A DNA stretch of 22,897 nucleotides from an uncultured Spirochaetaceae bacterium (GCA_947630635.1 CANRIJ010000010.1:1-22897); one strand, 5' to 3'; positions 7,478-15,041 are shown, counted from the first letter of the stretch. Notes: a model not told the origin generated them from the letters alone. Translations and numbers: made by a program.

Positions 7478-8467
7478 CTATTTGCTCTCTTCTTCAGCTT
7501 GATCCATATTAGCCTTAAGCCCTGAGCCTATAGCACCCTCCAAATCGGGGTCATCCGTATGCTCAAAATGCTCAATCTTATAGGGATCCTCTACGTCCTT
7601 AACAGAAGGAGTCGGAGTATCTTTATGATCTACAATGTCAGCAGGGTCTGGATTATCTGGATACTTTGAGTCCCCAGATGGCTTATAGGTTCCCTTTTTG
7701 ACCTCCTCTTCATACTCCTTGATATTTCCATCTAGACCACTGCTTACTCTTCCTGATTTGCCAGCATCATCTGAGCCCTTTGTGGCATCAACCTTCTTTG
7801 TCTTCTTCAAATCGATCATATCCTCGAGTTTTCCGTCTTTGATAGGAGGAGTCGGCTTATCCTTATGATCGACTATGTCAGCTGGATCGGGATTATCCGG
7901 ATGCTCGCTGTCTCCAGATGGCTTATAGTCCCCGCTCTCTACTTCCTTCTCATGCTGAAGAATATTTCCCTCTAAGCCCGAGGCAATAAGACCAAGCTCA
8001 GAACTATCTGATGTATGAGCATAATGATCAAACTTATAGGGGTCTTTGACATGTTTAATAGGAGGCGTCTTCTTGTCTTTATGGTCTACTATGTCAGCAG
8101 GATCTGGGTCATCTGGGTGCTCGCTGTCTCCTGATGGCTTGGCCTTCTCAGACTCAGCCTCCTCCATATTCTCCTCAAGCCCAGATCCGATTGCTCCGGC
8201 AAGTGTTCTACTGTCGATCTTCTGAGTCTTCTTTGGGCTCTTGATTTCCTTGCCGTTGAGAGTTATCTCCTCCACAGGCCTATCTGTCACAACCTTTACC
8301 TCTTTGACCTCAACGATAACCGGCTTAGCCTTTGCCTTTACAGGCCTTGCCGTAAGAAGCCTCTCCTTTCCCTTTGGAAGCTCCTTCTTCAGAAACTGCT
8401 CTGGTATGACAAGCTCCTTAAAGCCCTTAACGACTCTTCCATTGGATTTTTTCTTCTTTTTGGCCAT
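7478..8467 (-). CDS. Hypothetical acidic tandem-repeat protein
   Basis: A 329-residue protein, family not recognised. The start is ATG at 8467, with AAGGAG 7 nt upstream; a TTG two codons earlier is too close to that site. The N-terminal 90 residues are strongly basic (KKKKK near the start), with no signal peptide. The rest consists of three long repeats and a partial fourth of about 68-80 residues. Each has a short helix-like unit (SGLxxNxxxxE; at 95, 163, 243 and 315 in this numbering) followed by an acidic unit KPSGDS..PD.PDPADIVDHKD..TP (at about 110, 182 and 262). The protein is probably cytosolic and largely disordered. It is followed by the coiled-coil membrane protein, so a structural or scaffold partnership is a reasonable guess, nothing more. 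Confidence 0.72.
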   Translation of the reverse strand: MAKKKKKSNGRVVKGFKELVIPEQFLKKELPKGKERLLTARPVKAKAKPVIVEVKEVKVVTDRPVEEITLNGKEIKSPKKTQKIDSRTLAGAIGSGLEENMEEAESEKAKPSGDSEHPDDPDPADIVDHKDKKTPPIKHVKDPYKFDHYAHTSDSSELGLIASGLEGNILQHEKEVESGDYKPSGDSEHPDNPDPADIVDHKDKPTPPIKDGKLEDMIDLKKTKKVDATKGSDDAGKSGRVSSGLDGNIKEYEEEVKKGTYKPSGDSKYPDNPDPADIVDHKDTPTPSVKDVEDPYKIEHFEHTDDPDLEGAIGSGLKANMDQAEEESK

Positions 8468-8683
8468 ATTCAATCTCCTTCTTTCAAAATAGGCTTCAAG
8501 ACCTCTTAAAGTCCCTATAGAAATAAAAATAACAACATTGGGGTAAAAAAGAGCAATTTAAGATGGCAAAAGCACTTCTATATGAATATGAGTGATTTTT
8601 ATTTGCACACTAAACCGCTTTTAAGAAGAATATTCCCATATAAGAAAATCAGGCATTTGTATCTTATATTTCTCTCGGGCAAT

Positions 8684-8711
8684 GTGACGAGCAAAGCCGC
8701 TATGCTATACT
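8684..8711 (+). promoter_or_regulatory. Proposed leaderless promoter of adenosine deaminase
   Basis: GTGACG (8684-8689), a 16-nt spacer and TATACT (8706-8711) lie so that the -10 ends exactly 6 nt before the ATG at 8718. No Shine-Dalgarno sequence is present. The rest of the gap from 8468 shows no gene. Confidence 0.55.
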
Positions 8712-8717
8712 CAGAAT

Positions 8718-9800
8718 ATGCTCACACGCGAAATAATCAAGAAAGTGCCCAAAGTGGAACTTCATGAGCACCTAGATGGCGGCCTTAGGCCAGAGACAAT
8801 AATCGAGCTTGCCCAAAAGGACGGCATCAAGCTTCCCTCCTATGACCCAAAAAAGCTCAAAGAGTGGTTTGTGAGAGGCTGCAAGCAAAAATCCCTTCCA
8901 CTCTACTTAGAGACATTCAGCATAACCACAAGCGTTATGCAAGACAGAGAGGCGCTAAAAAGAATTGCCAGAGAGGAGCTTGAAGACCTCAAAGAAGACA
9001 ATGTCGTATACGCAGAGATAAGATTCTGTCCTAACCTTCACACCAAGAAAGGACTCCACTTGGAAGAGGTAGTCGATTCAGTCCTAGAGGGACTGAGAGA
9101 GGGAAGGCAGAAGACTGGAGTCGAATTTGGCCTAATACTCTCAGCAATGAGGCATGACTCGCCCCAGGTATCACTTGAAATTGCAGAGCTTGCAGTTGCC
9201 TTCTCTGAAAGAGGTGTAGTCGGCTTCGATCTTGCCGGCGATGAGTATGGCTACCCTCCCAAAAAGCACCTTGAGGCCTTCCAGTATATAAGAAACAAGA
9301 ATTTCAACATAACAATCCATGCAGGAGAGGCGTTTGGCATCGAGTCCATCTGGCAGGCAATTCAGATCTGCGAGGCGCATAGAATCGGACACGGCGTAAG
9401 ACTTGTTGAGGACATGGTGATCGAGAATGGAAAAATTCTCAAAATGGGCTCTCTTGCCCACTTCATTATGGACAAGAGAATTCCCCTTGAGATGTGCCTT
9501 ACATCAAATGTGGGAACCGGAGCTGTAGAGAGCTACGAAGAACACCCATTCCCCATATTCTTCAGAGCCCACTTCAGGGTCTATCTCTGCTCAGACAATA
9601 GACTGATGAGCAACACCAATCTTACAAGCGAAATGGAAATAGCTGTTGAGAAATATGGCATGGATATAAACGACTTGGAGAAGATAACCATAAATGCCAT
9701 GAAATCTGCATTCGTACACCATGAGGAGATTCTCAGGCTCATATATGATGTGATTAAGCCTGGCTATGCCAAGATCAAAGAGGAATATAGCCTAAAATGA
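8718..9800 (+). CDS. add: Adenosine deaminase
   Basis: Converts adenosine or deoxyadenosine to inosine or deoxyinosine and ammonia in the cytosol, for purine salvage. It has 360 residues, normal for the family. The zinc and catalytic motifs are in order: HEHLDG (H16, H18), DLAGDE, THAGE-like IHAGEAFG, HRIGHGVRL, EMCLTSNVGTGAV and CSDNRLMSNTNL. In the last motif the usual SDDP is SDN, a variant known in some bacterial deaminases, with the metal-binding Asp kept. The ATG at 8718 has no ribosome-binding site but sits 6 nt after a -10-like hexamer, suggesting a leaderless message. The stop overlaps the next start by 4 nt (ATGA), so the two genes form an operon. Confidence 0.92.
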   Translation: MLTREIIKKVPKVELHEHLDGGLRPETIIELAQKDGIKLPSYDPKKLKEWFVRGCKQKSLPLYLETFSITTSVMQDREALKRIAREELEDLKEDNVVYAEIRFCPNLHTKKGLHLEEVVDSVLEGLREGRQKTGVEFGLILSAMRHDSPQVSLEIAELAVAFSERGVVGFDLAGDEYGYPPKKHLEAFQYIRNKNFNITIHAGEAFGIESIWQAIQICEAHRIGHGVRLVEDMVIENGKILKMGSLAHFIMDKRIPLEMCLTSNVGTGAVESYEEHPFPIFFRAHFRVYLCSDNRLMSNTNLTSEMEIAVEKYGMDINDLEKITINAMKSAFVHHEEILRLIYDVIKPGYAKIKEEYSLK

Positions 9801-10441
9801 GACTCGATGGCATATCAATCAATAAGCAGAGCTCTATTAGAATAGATGGATCTCTCACTCTCTATTTTGACCCATGGGATAGAAAAGAAAGCAATGATGC
9901 TGACATCATATTCATTACCCATGAGCACTTTGACCATTTCTCTCCAAAGGATATATCAAGACTCAGAAAGAATGACACGATACTCGTCGCTCCTCATTCA
10001 ATGAAAGAGATCATTGAAAAAAAGCTTCTCTTTGAAAGAGAGGATATTCTCTATACAGAGCCATCAAAAGAATATGGTGTTAAGAGCATCAAATTCTCAA
10101 CCTACCCCATGTACAACAAGAGCGGAGTCAAGTTTCATACAAAGGAAATGGGGTGGTGCGGCTATAAAGCAGTGCTCGATAATACCTCCTACTACATCAT
10201 GGGCGATACCAACGTGCAAAAAGAGCACCTGGAAATAAGGTGTGATGTGCTATTTATTCCAATTGGCGGCTACTATACAATGGGGTACGAAGAGGCTGCC
10301 GACTATACACTCAAAATAAAGCCAAAATATGCCATCCCAACTCACTATGGAAGCGTTGTGGGAGACAAAAAGGACGGAGAAAGATATCTACAGGCTGTAG
10401 AGAAGGAGAATAGGGACATAAACGTCCTTCTCCTAATTTAG
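9797..10441 (+). CDS. UlaG-like metallo-beta-lactamase-fold hydrolase
   Basis: A 214-residue cytosolic metallo-hydrolase. The metal-binding motif THEHFDHFSP (HxHxDH) is intact. The later ligands appear as YYIMGDTN (Asp) and IPTHYGSV (His). This short, compact form matches UlaG-like MBL proteins rather than beta-lactamases. UlaG itself opens L-ascorbate-6-phosphate lactone, but many relatives have unknown substrates. Start-stop overlap with adenosine deaminase by 4 nt indicates co-translation, so a nucleoside-related substrate is possible (inference). Its TAG is directly followed by the opposing stop of the rhomboid gene, leaving no intergenic DNA and no separate terminator. Confidence 0.85.
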   Translation: MRLDGISINKQSSIRIDGSLTLYFDPWDRKESNDADIIFITHEHFDHFSPKDISRLRKNDTILVAPHSMKEIIEKKLLFEREDILYTEPSKEYGVKSIKFSTYPMYNKSGVKFHTKEMGWCGYKAVLDNTSYYIMGDTNVQKEHLEIRCDVLFIPIGGYYTMGYEEAADYTLKIKPKYAIPTHYGSVVGDKKDGERYLQAVEKENRDINVLLLI

Positions 10442-11101
10442 CTAAGGATTGGCACTCCCCCTATTGTTCGGCCTCCCCAGTCCAAATAGAGCCCTGAGAG
10501 GACTTATTCTCATTCTTATTCTTATGTATAGGTAGCCAAAGAGAAGGCCAAAGAGATGCGTTGTGTGCGCAACTCCATCTGACCTGAACTGACTGAAGAA
10601 CTCAATGCAGAAATATATCAAAACCAGAACCGGTGCCCTAATTGGAAGTATTCCAAAGACAAAGAGCCTAGAGCGCGGAAATGCACATGCAAAGAGAAGC
10701 ATTACTGCATATAGTGCGCCCGATGCCCCAAGGAGCACACTAAAGTACGAACCGGTTATCCAATAGACTATAAAGGAGGCAACTCCAGCAAGAGTGCCAG
10801 AGAGAAGGTAATAGAGAATATATTCCCTTGTCCCAATTGCCTTCTCAAGCAGAAGAGAGAAAATCAGAAGGCCAAGCATATTCGATATCAGATGCTGCAC
10901 AGATCCATGAACGAACATATAGGTAAAGAACTGCCAATATGAGTGCTCATAGATAATCGAATATGGTATTAGAGCAAGGGCATAGGTAACCCTTGGATAA
11001 AACCTCTGAATAAAGAACATCAGCACATTTATCCCAATGAGAATCAGGCACCCAAAATGATATGTATACTTGAACCTTCTATTTAGGATTGAATTCCTCA
11101 C
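10442..11101 (-). CDS. Rhomboid-family intramembrane serine protease
   Basis: A 219-residue, six-helix membrane protease. The catalytic serine lies in GASGALYAV and the catalytic histidine in HTTHLFGLLFGYLYIR. The upstream HGSVQHLISNMLGL block matches the conserved H....H..SNM region of rhomboids. The start is GTG at 11101, with AAGGT 6-7 nt upstream. Rhomboids cleave membrane helices of client proteins; the client is unknown here. The enzyme looks complete and active. A weak promoter (TTGCAA at 11173-11168, TATATT at 11152-11147) may drive it. It converges on the UlaG-like gene with no gap. Confidence 0.9.
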   Translation of the reverse strand: MRNSILNRRFKYTYHFGCLILIGINVLMFFIQRFYPRVTYALALIPYSIIYEHSYWQFFTYMFVHGSVQHLISNMLGLLIFSLLLEKAIGTREYILYYLLSGTLAGVASFIVYWITGSYFSVLLGASGALYAVMLLFACAFPRSRLFVFGILPIRAPVLVLIYFCIEFFSQFRSDGVAHTTHLFGLLFGYLYIRIRMRISPLRALFGLGRPNNRGSANP

Positions 11102-11293
11102 AGACTTACCTTAGCAAAAAGCGCAATAAACTTCATTACCACTTTAAATATAAAAAGTATTCACAACTTGCAAAATTTGCACACTTTTTCGCTAAAATTC
11201 ACCTTTAACTCCATAGAATATATCAAATTATTCTGCAATACTTTTCTTGCTTCGAAATGTAAGTTTCGTTCATGACCTCCTTTTTTAGTACTT

Positions 11294-11311
11294 TGGGCAC
11301 CCAAAAGGTGC
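11294..11311. other. GC-rich hairpin ahead of an ACTAAAAAAGGAGGT motif
   Basis: GGGCACC-CAAAA-GGTGCCC is a perfect 7-bp inverted repeat in otherwise AT-rich DNA. On the minus strand it lies just before ACTAAAAAAGGAGGT and an ATG at 11273 that opens only a 16-codon frame. It could be an attenuator-like element, or a terminator remnant for the plus strand. Confidence 0.4.
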
Positions 11312-11451
11312 CCATTATCTTTGTCTTTAGGCTTTTTTGAGAAAATGGCTCCATTTTCATTAAAAGTTGGCACGCTTAATGCAATTAGATTATTGCTCAA
11401 AGCAACAGAGCAACAGTTTTTTTCAAACAAACCTCCTTTTTAGTGTGTGAG

Positions 11452-11478
11452 AAGGGAACCAGCGTTCCCTTCTTTTTA
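11452..11478 (+). terminator. Strong intrinsic terminator in the AT-rich gap
   Basis: GAAGGGAAC (11452-11460) and GTTCCCTTC (11464-11472) form a 9-bp perfect stem with a short loop, followed by TTTTT. It is a textbook plus-strand terminator, yet no recognised plus-strand gene lies between the rhomboid start and here. This implies either an unannotated short transcript or a remnant. Confidence 0.65.
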
Positions 11479-11642
11479 TTTAATTCCTGTAAGCAGAAAT
11501 AATTAAACTCAAATAAATAGAAACAGAACCAAGAAATGCGGATCGAATCTTCAAGCGATGAAAACTAAAAATAGACCCTAAGGGTCATATGATCTCAATC
11601 AAACGCAATTTTTGGTATAACAGTCTCTCCCCATGATTAAAA

Positions 11643-11709
11643 AAACACCAAGCGAGTTAGATGAGAGAGTCGCCTGGTGAGTATGCTTCATACCTAATGC
11701 AAAGGTGTG
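11643..11709 (+). ncRNA. Candidate structured RNA (two adjacent hairpins)
   Basis: CACCA-A-GCGA (11646-11655) pairs with TCGC-C-TGGTG (11670-11679), with one mismatch. Directly after it, GTATG-CTT-CATAC (11681-11693) forms a second hairpin. The 5' arm could pair instead with GGTGT at 11704-11708. A TATAAC -10-like box lies at 11616-11621, with a poor -35. No known RNA family is recognised. The call rests on folding by eye only. Confidence 0.25.
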
Positions 11710-11895
11710 TAGAAATAATCTGATACTTTTTACATGCAATATGCATGCCAATAGCCTTTAAAACGTAATATTCCGAAATTGATATGCCAGCTATTTATGA
11801 AAAACTAAATATTTTATGGTACAAAACCATATCTACTGTGTAAAAATTTAGCACTATGTAAAAATATGTAACACAATTAGCGTCAAATAACTCAT

Positions 11896-11925
11896 TTGAA
11901 TAGACCCTTTCAAATTAGGTATTCT
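11896..11925 (+). promoter_or_regulatory. Proposed leaderless promoter of rlmE
   Basis: TTGAAT (11896-11901), an 18-nt spacer and TATTCT (11920-11925) end exactly 6 nt before the ATG at 11932. There is no ribosome-binding site. The TTG at 11896 that opens a longer frame is the -35 itself. Confidence 0.5.
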
Positions 11926-11931
11926 TATGAA

Positions 11932-12531
11932 ATGGCAAGCTCAAAGAGAGACAAGGCTGACTACTACACCCTTAAGGCAAGAAGCGAGGGATATCCAGCA
12001 AGATCTATATACAAGCTTGAAGAGATAAACCAGAACTTCAGGATAATTAAGCCGGGAGACTCGGTTCTAGATGTGGGAGCATCTCCTGGATCTTGGACGC
12101 TATATACAGATAGGGAGCTTATAAAGGGCAGAGGGAGGATAGTATCAGTGGACCTGAATCCTCTTAATCTCAGATGTGTCCCCCCAACTGTGATATTCTT
12201 CCAAGGAGACGCTTTCTCAAAGGAGATAAGAGCAAAGCTCATAGAGCTTGGCCCCTATGACGCGATAATAAGCGACGCTGCTCCCATGACAACCGGAATC
12301 AGGACTGTTGACACTTCACGCTCTGAGAACCTTGCAGAAGAGGTTGTGCATCTGAGCGAAGAACATCTAAAGACACACGGCAACTTAGTTATCAAGATAT
12401 TCCAGGGAGGCGGAGAGGAAAGAATCCTAAAGAGAATGAGAGAGCTCTTTTATAAAGCACGGGCCTTTAAGCCAAAGGCCTCTAGAGATGACAGCTTCGA
12501 GCTCTTTTTAATAGGATTAGATAAGAAATAA
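11932..12531 (+). CDS. rlmE: 23S rRNA (uridine-2'-O-)-methyltransferase RlmE (FtsJ/RrmJ)
   Basis: Methylates the 2'-O of U2552 in 23S rRNA using S-adenosylmethionine. It has 199 residues with this start, close to the family length of about 205-210. The SAM site VLDVGASPGSWT is at 46-56. The catalytic K-D-K-E tetrad is visible as K28 (SIYKLEEI), D115 (ISDAAP), K155 (LVIKIFQGG) and E190 (SFELFLIG). I chose ATG 11932 (MASSKRDK) because RlmE proteins begin shortly before the YxxxxRSRSA/YPARSIYKL block; the 12 extra codons back to TTG 11896 fall in the promoter. It converges on the MscS gene with only 8 nt between stops. Confidence 0.93.
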   Translation: MASSKRDKADYYTLKARSEGYPARSIYKLEEINQNFRIIKPGDSVLDVGASPGSWTLYTDRELIKGRGRIVSVDLNPLNLRCVPPTVIFFQGDAFSKEIRAKLIELGPYDAIISDAAPMTTGIRTVDTSRSENLAEEVVHLSEEHLKTHGNLVIKIFQGGGEERILKRMRELFYKARAFKPKASRDDSFELFLIGLDKK

Positions 12532-12539
12532 TCACCTAT

Positions 12540-13850
12540 CTAGATTGTAGGCATCCCATTGTTATCCAAGAAGGGATTTCCGCCCTCGTTTGATACGTTA
12601 TTATCGCCCTCTACATCCTTATCAGACTCTACATCGTTGTTCTGATCTATATTGGTGCCATTGTAGGAGCCGCTCTTCGGCTTATTCTCTGCGCCCTTTG
12701 AGGGGTCAAAAGAATTCTGCTGAGAAACCCTGTTCTTGCTGCCCTTTTTCTTCTTGAGGCCTCCATGGCCAAAGAGTGAGCCAAAGAAGCCCTGGCTCTT
12801 ATCGTGTTCCCACTCCTCATCGGGATCCTTTGTTCCCATGCCCTTGGCATTTTCCTTAATAGCTGGTCTCCAATTCTTAGGGGGATCGGTTTTTATCTCA
12901 TTTACGAAATGGGGACTGCTACTGGTCTGAGACTCCCCCGATGGAGCGCTCTGAGAATTGCCATCGGAGACGATATGAACATCGACCTGGTTATATGGCA
13001 TATAAATTCCATTCCTCTGAAGCTCCCCGAGTATCTGTCCATGAAAGCGCCAATAGACTGTCCAGTAATCCTTTGGAAGAACCCACGGTCGGGCAATGAA
13101 ATCAATTGAATAGTTTGAGTAGTTTCCGACTTCTACCATAGTCTCAGGCGAATCAAGCACCTCTTTGTATGATTTCAAGAGCCCAAGTATAACCTCGCGT
13201 GTCTTATCAAGGTCTGAGCCATATTCAACCGCTACAGTCATATCTACTCTTCGAGTGGAGGTAAACGAGAAATTGACAATCGTATTGCCCCATACATTCT
13301 TGTTGTTCAGAACAATCTTCTTATTGTCAGGAGAGGCCAGTGTCACACACATTGCATCCATTGCCATGACAGTCCCAACCACTCCCCCGATATCAACCCA
13401 ATCCCCAATCCTGAATGGATTGTTTATAGCAAGCATCAAGCCAGAGAAGAAAGACGATACGGACTCCTGAAGCGCAAAGCCAAGTACAATACCAGTTATT
13501 CCAAGTCCTGCAAGTATAGGCGTCAGATTAATGCCCCAGCATTGGAGCATGCAGAGTATGGCAATAATCCATATAAGAACGGACACGGTCTTATGTACAA
13601 GCGAATACAACACTGGCGTGAACTTGGGATGATGCTTTGTGGCGCTCAGAAAAGATCTCTTGAAGATCCAGCTTAATAGCTTTGCCAGAAGTATGAAGAG
13701 CACAGTGAGAATAATCGCCACAAAGAACCATGCGATATTCATCTTGTTAGAGAGATAATTCACCAAATTGATCAGTGAATGCTCCTCATCCTTTCCAACT
13801 AGTGTACTTGCAGCTCCAGCTACCTCATTAGTGCCACTCAAAAACAACAT
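12540..13850 (-). CDS. MscS-family mechanosensitive channel with long hydrophilic tail
   Basis: A 436-residue membrane channel of the small-conductance mechanosensitive family, which releases solutes under hypo-osmotic stress. Membrane helices are at about 39-63, 79-105 and 110-141. The last is the pore helix, with GLGITGIVLGFALQ then SVSSFFSGLML, followed by NPFRIGDWVDIGGVVGTV, the diagnostic start of the cytoplasmic beta domain. The canonical core ends near residue 294. A tail of about 140 residues follows that is Asn/Asp/Ser/Lys-rich, with a KKKKG patch and an acidic end; it is not part of usual MscS. The start is the ATG at 13850; a longer frame from GTG at 13916 would run through the upstream terminator hairpin. 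TATAAT lies at 13865-13860, 9 nt before the ATG, with no ribosome-binding site. Confidence 0.88.
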   Translation of the reverse strand: MLFLSGTNEVAGAASTLVGKDEEHSLINLVNYLSNKMNIAWFFVAIILTVLFILLAKLLSWIFKRSFLSATKHHPKFTPVLYSLVHKTVSVLIWIIAILCMLQCWGINLTPILAGLGITGIVLGFALQESVSSFFSGLMLAINNPFRIGDWVDIGGVVGTVMAMDAMCVTLASPDNKKIVLNNKNVWGNTIVNFSFTSTRRVDMTVAVEYGSDLDKTREVILGLLKSYKEVLDSPETMVEVGNYSNYSIDFIARPWVLPKDYWTVYWRFHGQILGELQRNGIYMPYNQVDVHIVSDGNSQSAPSGESQTSSSPHFVNEIKTDPPKNWRPAIKENAKGMGTKDPDEEWEHDKSQGFFGSLFGHGGLKKKKGSKNRVSQQNSFDPSKGAENKPKSGSYNGTNIDQNNDVESDKDVEGDNNVSNEGGNPFLDNNGMPTI

Positions 13851-13897
13851 AGCAACGCTATTATACAGCGTTAAGAGTGAAAATGCTCTCTTATGAA

Positions 13898-13927
13898 AGA
13901 GAAACCCCGTCCTCACGGACGGGGCTA
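13898..13927 (-). terminator. Terminator of the exported-protein cluster
   Basis: CCCCGTCC (13905-13912), loop TCAC and GGACGGGG (13917-13924) form a perfect 8-bp hairpin. On the minus strand it is followed by TTTCTCTTT. It lies 19 nt after the lipoprotein stop at 13944 and separates that unit from the MscS gene. Confidence 0.75.
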
Positions 13928-13943
13928 TGATGAATGAAGATAT

Positions 13944-15041
13944 TTATTTCATTTCTATCTCCAGCGGCGATGATGAGCCATCAAATGAATTTATAGTCTG
14001 GACTCCACTATAAAAGTGAGAATTAGCCTCCCCATTTAAGGTCACTGTATAATTAAGTCCCTTTGGAAGGCTGAAATTCATATTCTCGAAATAGACCCCC
14101 TCTGGCCTTTCGCTCCATATATGCTCAGCAGAGGTCACCTTTGTACTTCCATTGAAGAGTGTTGATATAGTCACGCTGAGTTTTCCACTATCCCACACTC
14201 CATCATTAGGAGCCTTGGGAAGTGCAATTATGAGAGTTCCCATATCGCTTTCAGAGACAATGGCAACCGGGCTGATCTTTGCAGCATAGGTTATATTTCC
14301 AGGCTCGCCCTGAATTACAATCGTAGTGCTGCCGGTCGTAAAATTCAGAGAGTCTATTATCGCAGTTGCAGTTACTGCATAGCGACTGAAGACCACGCTC
14401 TTTCCATCAAGCTCTGAGACTGTATAGGGCAGATTCAAGCCAATAGTCTCACCCTGGAGGGCATTCATTGAAGCAACTCTCTTATTGCTTAAGAGGTCAG
14501 TGCAAGTCACTGCAAATTGAGTTCCTTCTGGAATATTCAGAGTATTTCCTGGGAAGAGACTCATTTTATCTGGAAGGGTCAAATTCACAAGGCATGTGTT
14601 ATCTGACTCTGGAGCTGGATCTGACTCTCCGGCTATTCCACCCGAGCCCTCAGATACATCTGTATTTCCGCCACTAGATGGCGTAAACGATGTAACGCTT
14701 ACGCTTGTTATCCCGCTCTGAGAGACAGTGAAATTTCCGCTTCGTCCCTCATAGGTGCTTCCAGCTATAGAGTAAGTGACTTCCAAATTGTACTCTCCCG
14801 CAGGAAGAGATGTAGAATAGGTTCTTCCCGATGAATATTTGGTGTTTGACTCATAATCATTTGAAGATCCCAGGCTATCGAATTCGAAATTCATATCTGT
14901 CCCATCTGAAATCTTCGGGGCATTGGCAATAGTTACTACTACGTTCGCATTTCCTGTATTTATAGAATCCGAGCATGAAAGCAAAACAGATATTATTGTA
15001 AGTGGCAATATCCCAATTAGCATCCTAAAGGCCCTCTTCAT
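13944..15041 (-). CDS. Lipoprotein of the three-paralogue cluster (large member)
   Basis: A 365-residue predicted lipoprotein. The start is the ATG at 15041, with GGAG 8 nt upstream; the frame extends 17 codons further but without a start signal. The signal peptide is MKRAFRMLIGILPL with lipobox VLLSC. After the Cys comes a domain of about 85 residues built of beta strands: EFD near the centre, SLPAGEYNLEVTYSIAGSTYEG, then FTVSQSG. The same domain makes up the two upstream neighbours. A Ser/Gly-rich linker (SSGGNTDVSEGSGG) follows. The rest looks like further beta-rich modules (LTLPDKMSLFPGNTLNIPEGTQF ... LIIALPKAPNDGVWD ...). No enzyme motif is visible; it is likely a surface or periplasmic protein. 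Confidence 0.78.
   Translation of the reverse strand: MKRAFRMLIGILPLTIISVLLSCSDSINTGNANVVVTIANAPKISDGTDMNFEFDSLGSSNDYESNTKYSSGRTYSTSLPAGEYNLEVTYSIAGSTYEGRSGNFTVSQSGITSVSVTSFTPSSGGNTDVSEGSGGIAGESDPAPESDNTCLVNLTLPDKMSLFPGNTLNIPEGTQFAVTCTDLLSNKRVASMNALQGETIGLNLPYTVSELDGKSVVFSRYAVTATAIIDSLNFTTGSTTIVIQGEPGNITYAAKISPVAIVSESDMGTLIIALPKAPNDGVWDSGKLSVTISTLFNGSTKVTSAEHIWSERPEGVYFENMNFSLPKGLNYTVTLNGEANSHFYSGVQTINSFDGSSSPLEIEMK

Larger units (their letters stand above)
11102..11931. other. 830-nt AT-rich intergenic region without a convincing gene
   Basis: This gap is richer in A and T than the flanking genes and its short reading frames use unlike codons. An open frame on the minus strand (11430-11161, 89 codons) exists but has no plausible start spacing and no recognisable product. 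The region holds two copies of ACTAAAAA(A)GGAGGT on the minus strand (near 11288-11275 and 11444-11431), each preceded on that strand by a strong hairpin, a plus-strand terminator, a two-hairpin candidate RNA (11643-11709) and short dyads: GACCCT-A-AGGGTC type at 11574-11586, CATGCA-ATA-TGCATG at 11733-11747 and TATGGT-ACAAA-ACCATA at 11815-11831. It may be a decayed small-gene locus or hold small RNAs. Confidence 0.5.

Noticed and set aside
8582..8767. Short plus-strand frame overlapping the start of adenosine deaminase
   Set aside because: It runs across the add promoter and into add in another frame, with no ribosome-binding site and no recognisable product.
11161..11430. 89-codon minus-strand frame in the AT-rich gap
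   Set aside because: Its TTG start is one base after the GGAGG, codon use differs from the neighbours, it spans a strong hairpin and a candidate rhomboid promoter, and the product resembles nothing known. It is described as part of the region, not as a gene.
13851..13916. N-terminal extension of the MscS protein from a GTG
   Set aside because: It would begin inside the terminator hairpin of the upstream unit and include the TATAAT at 13865-13860.
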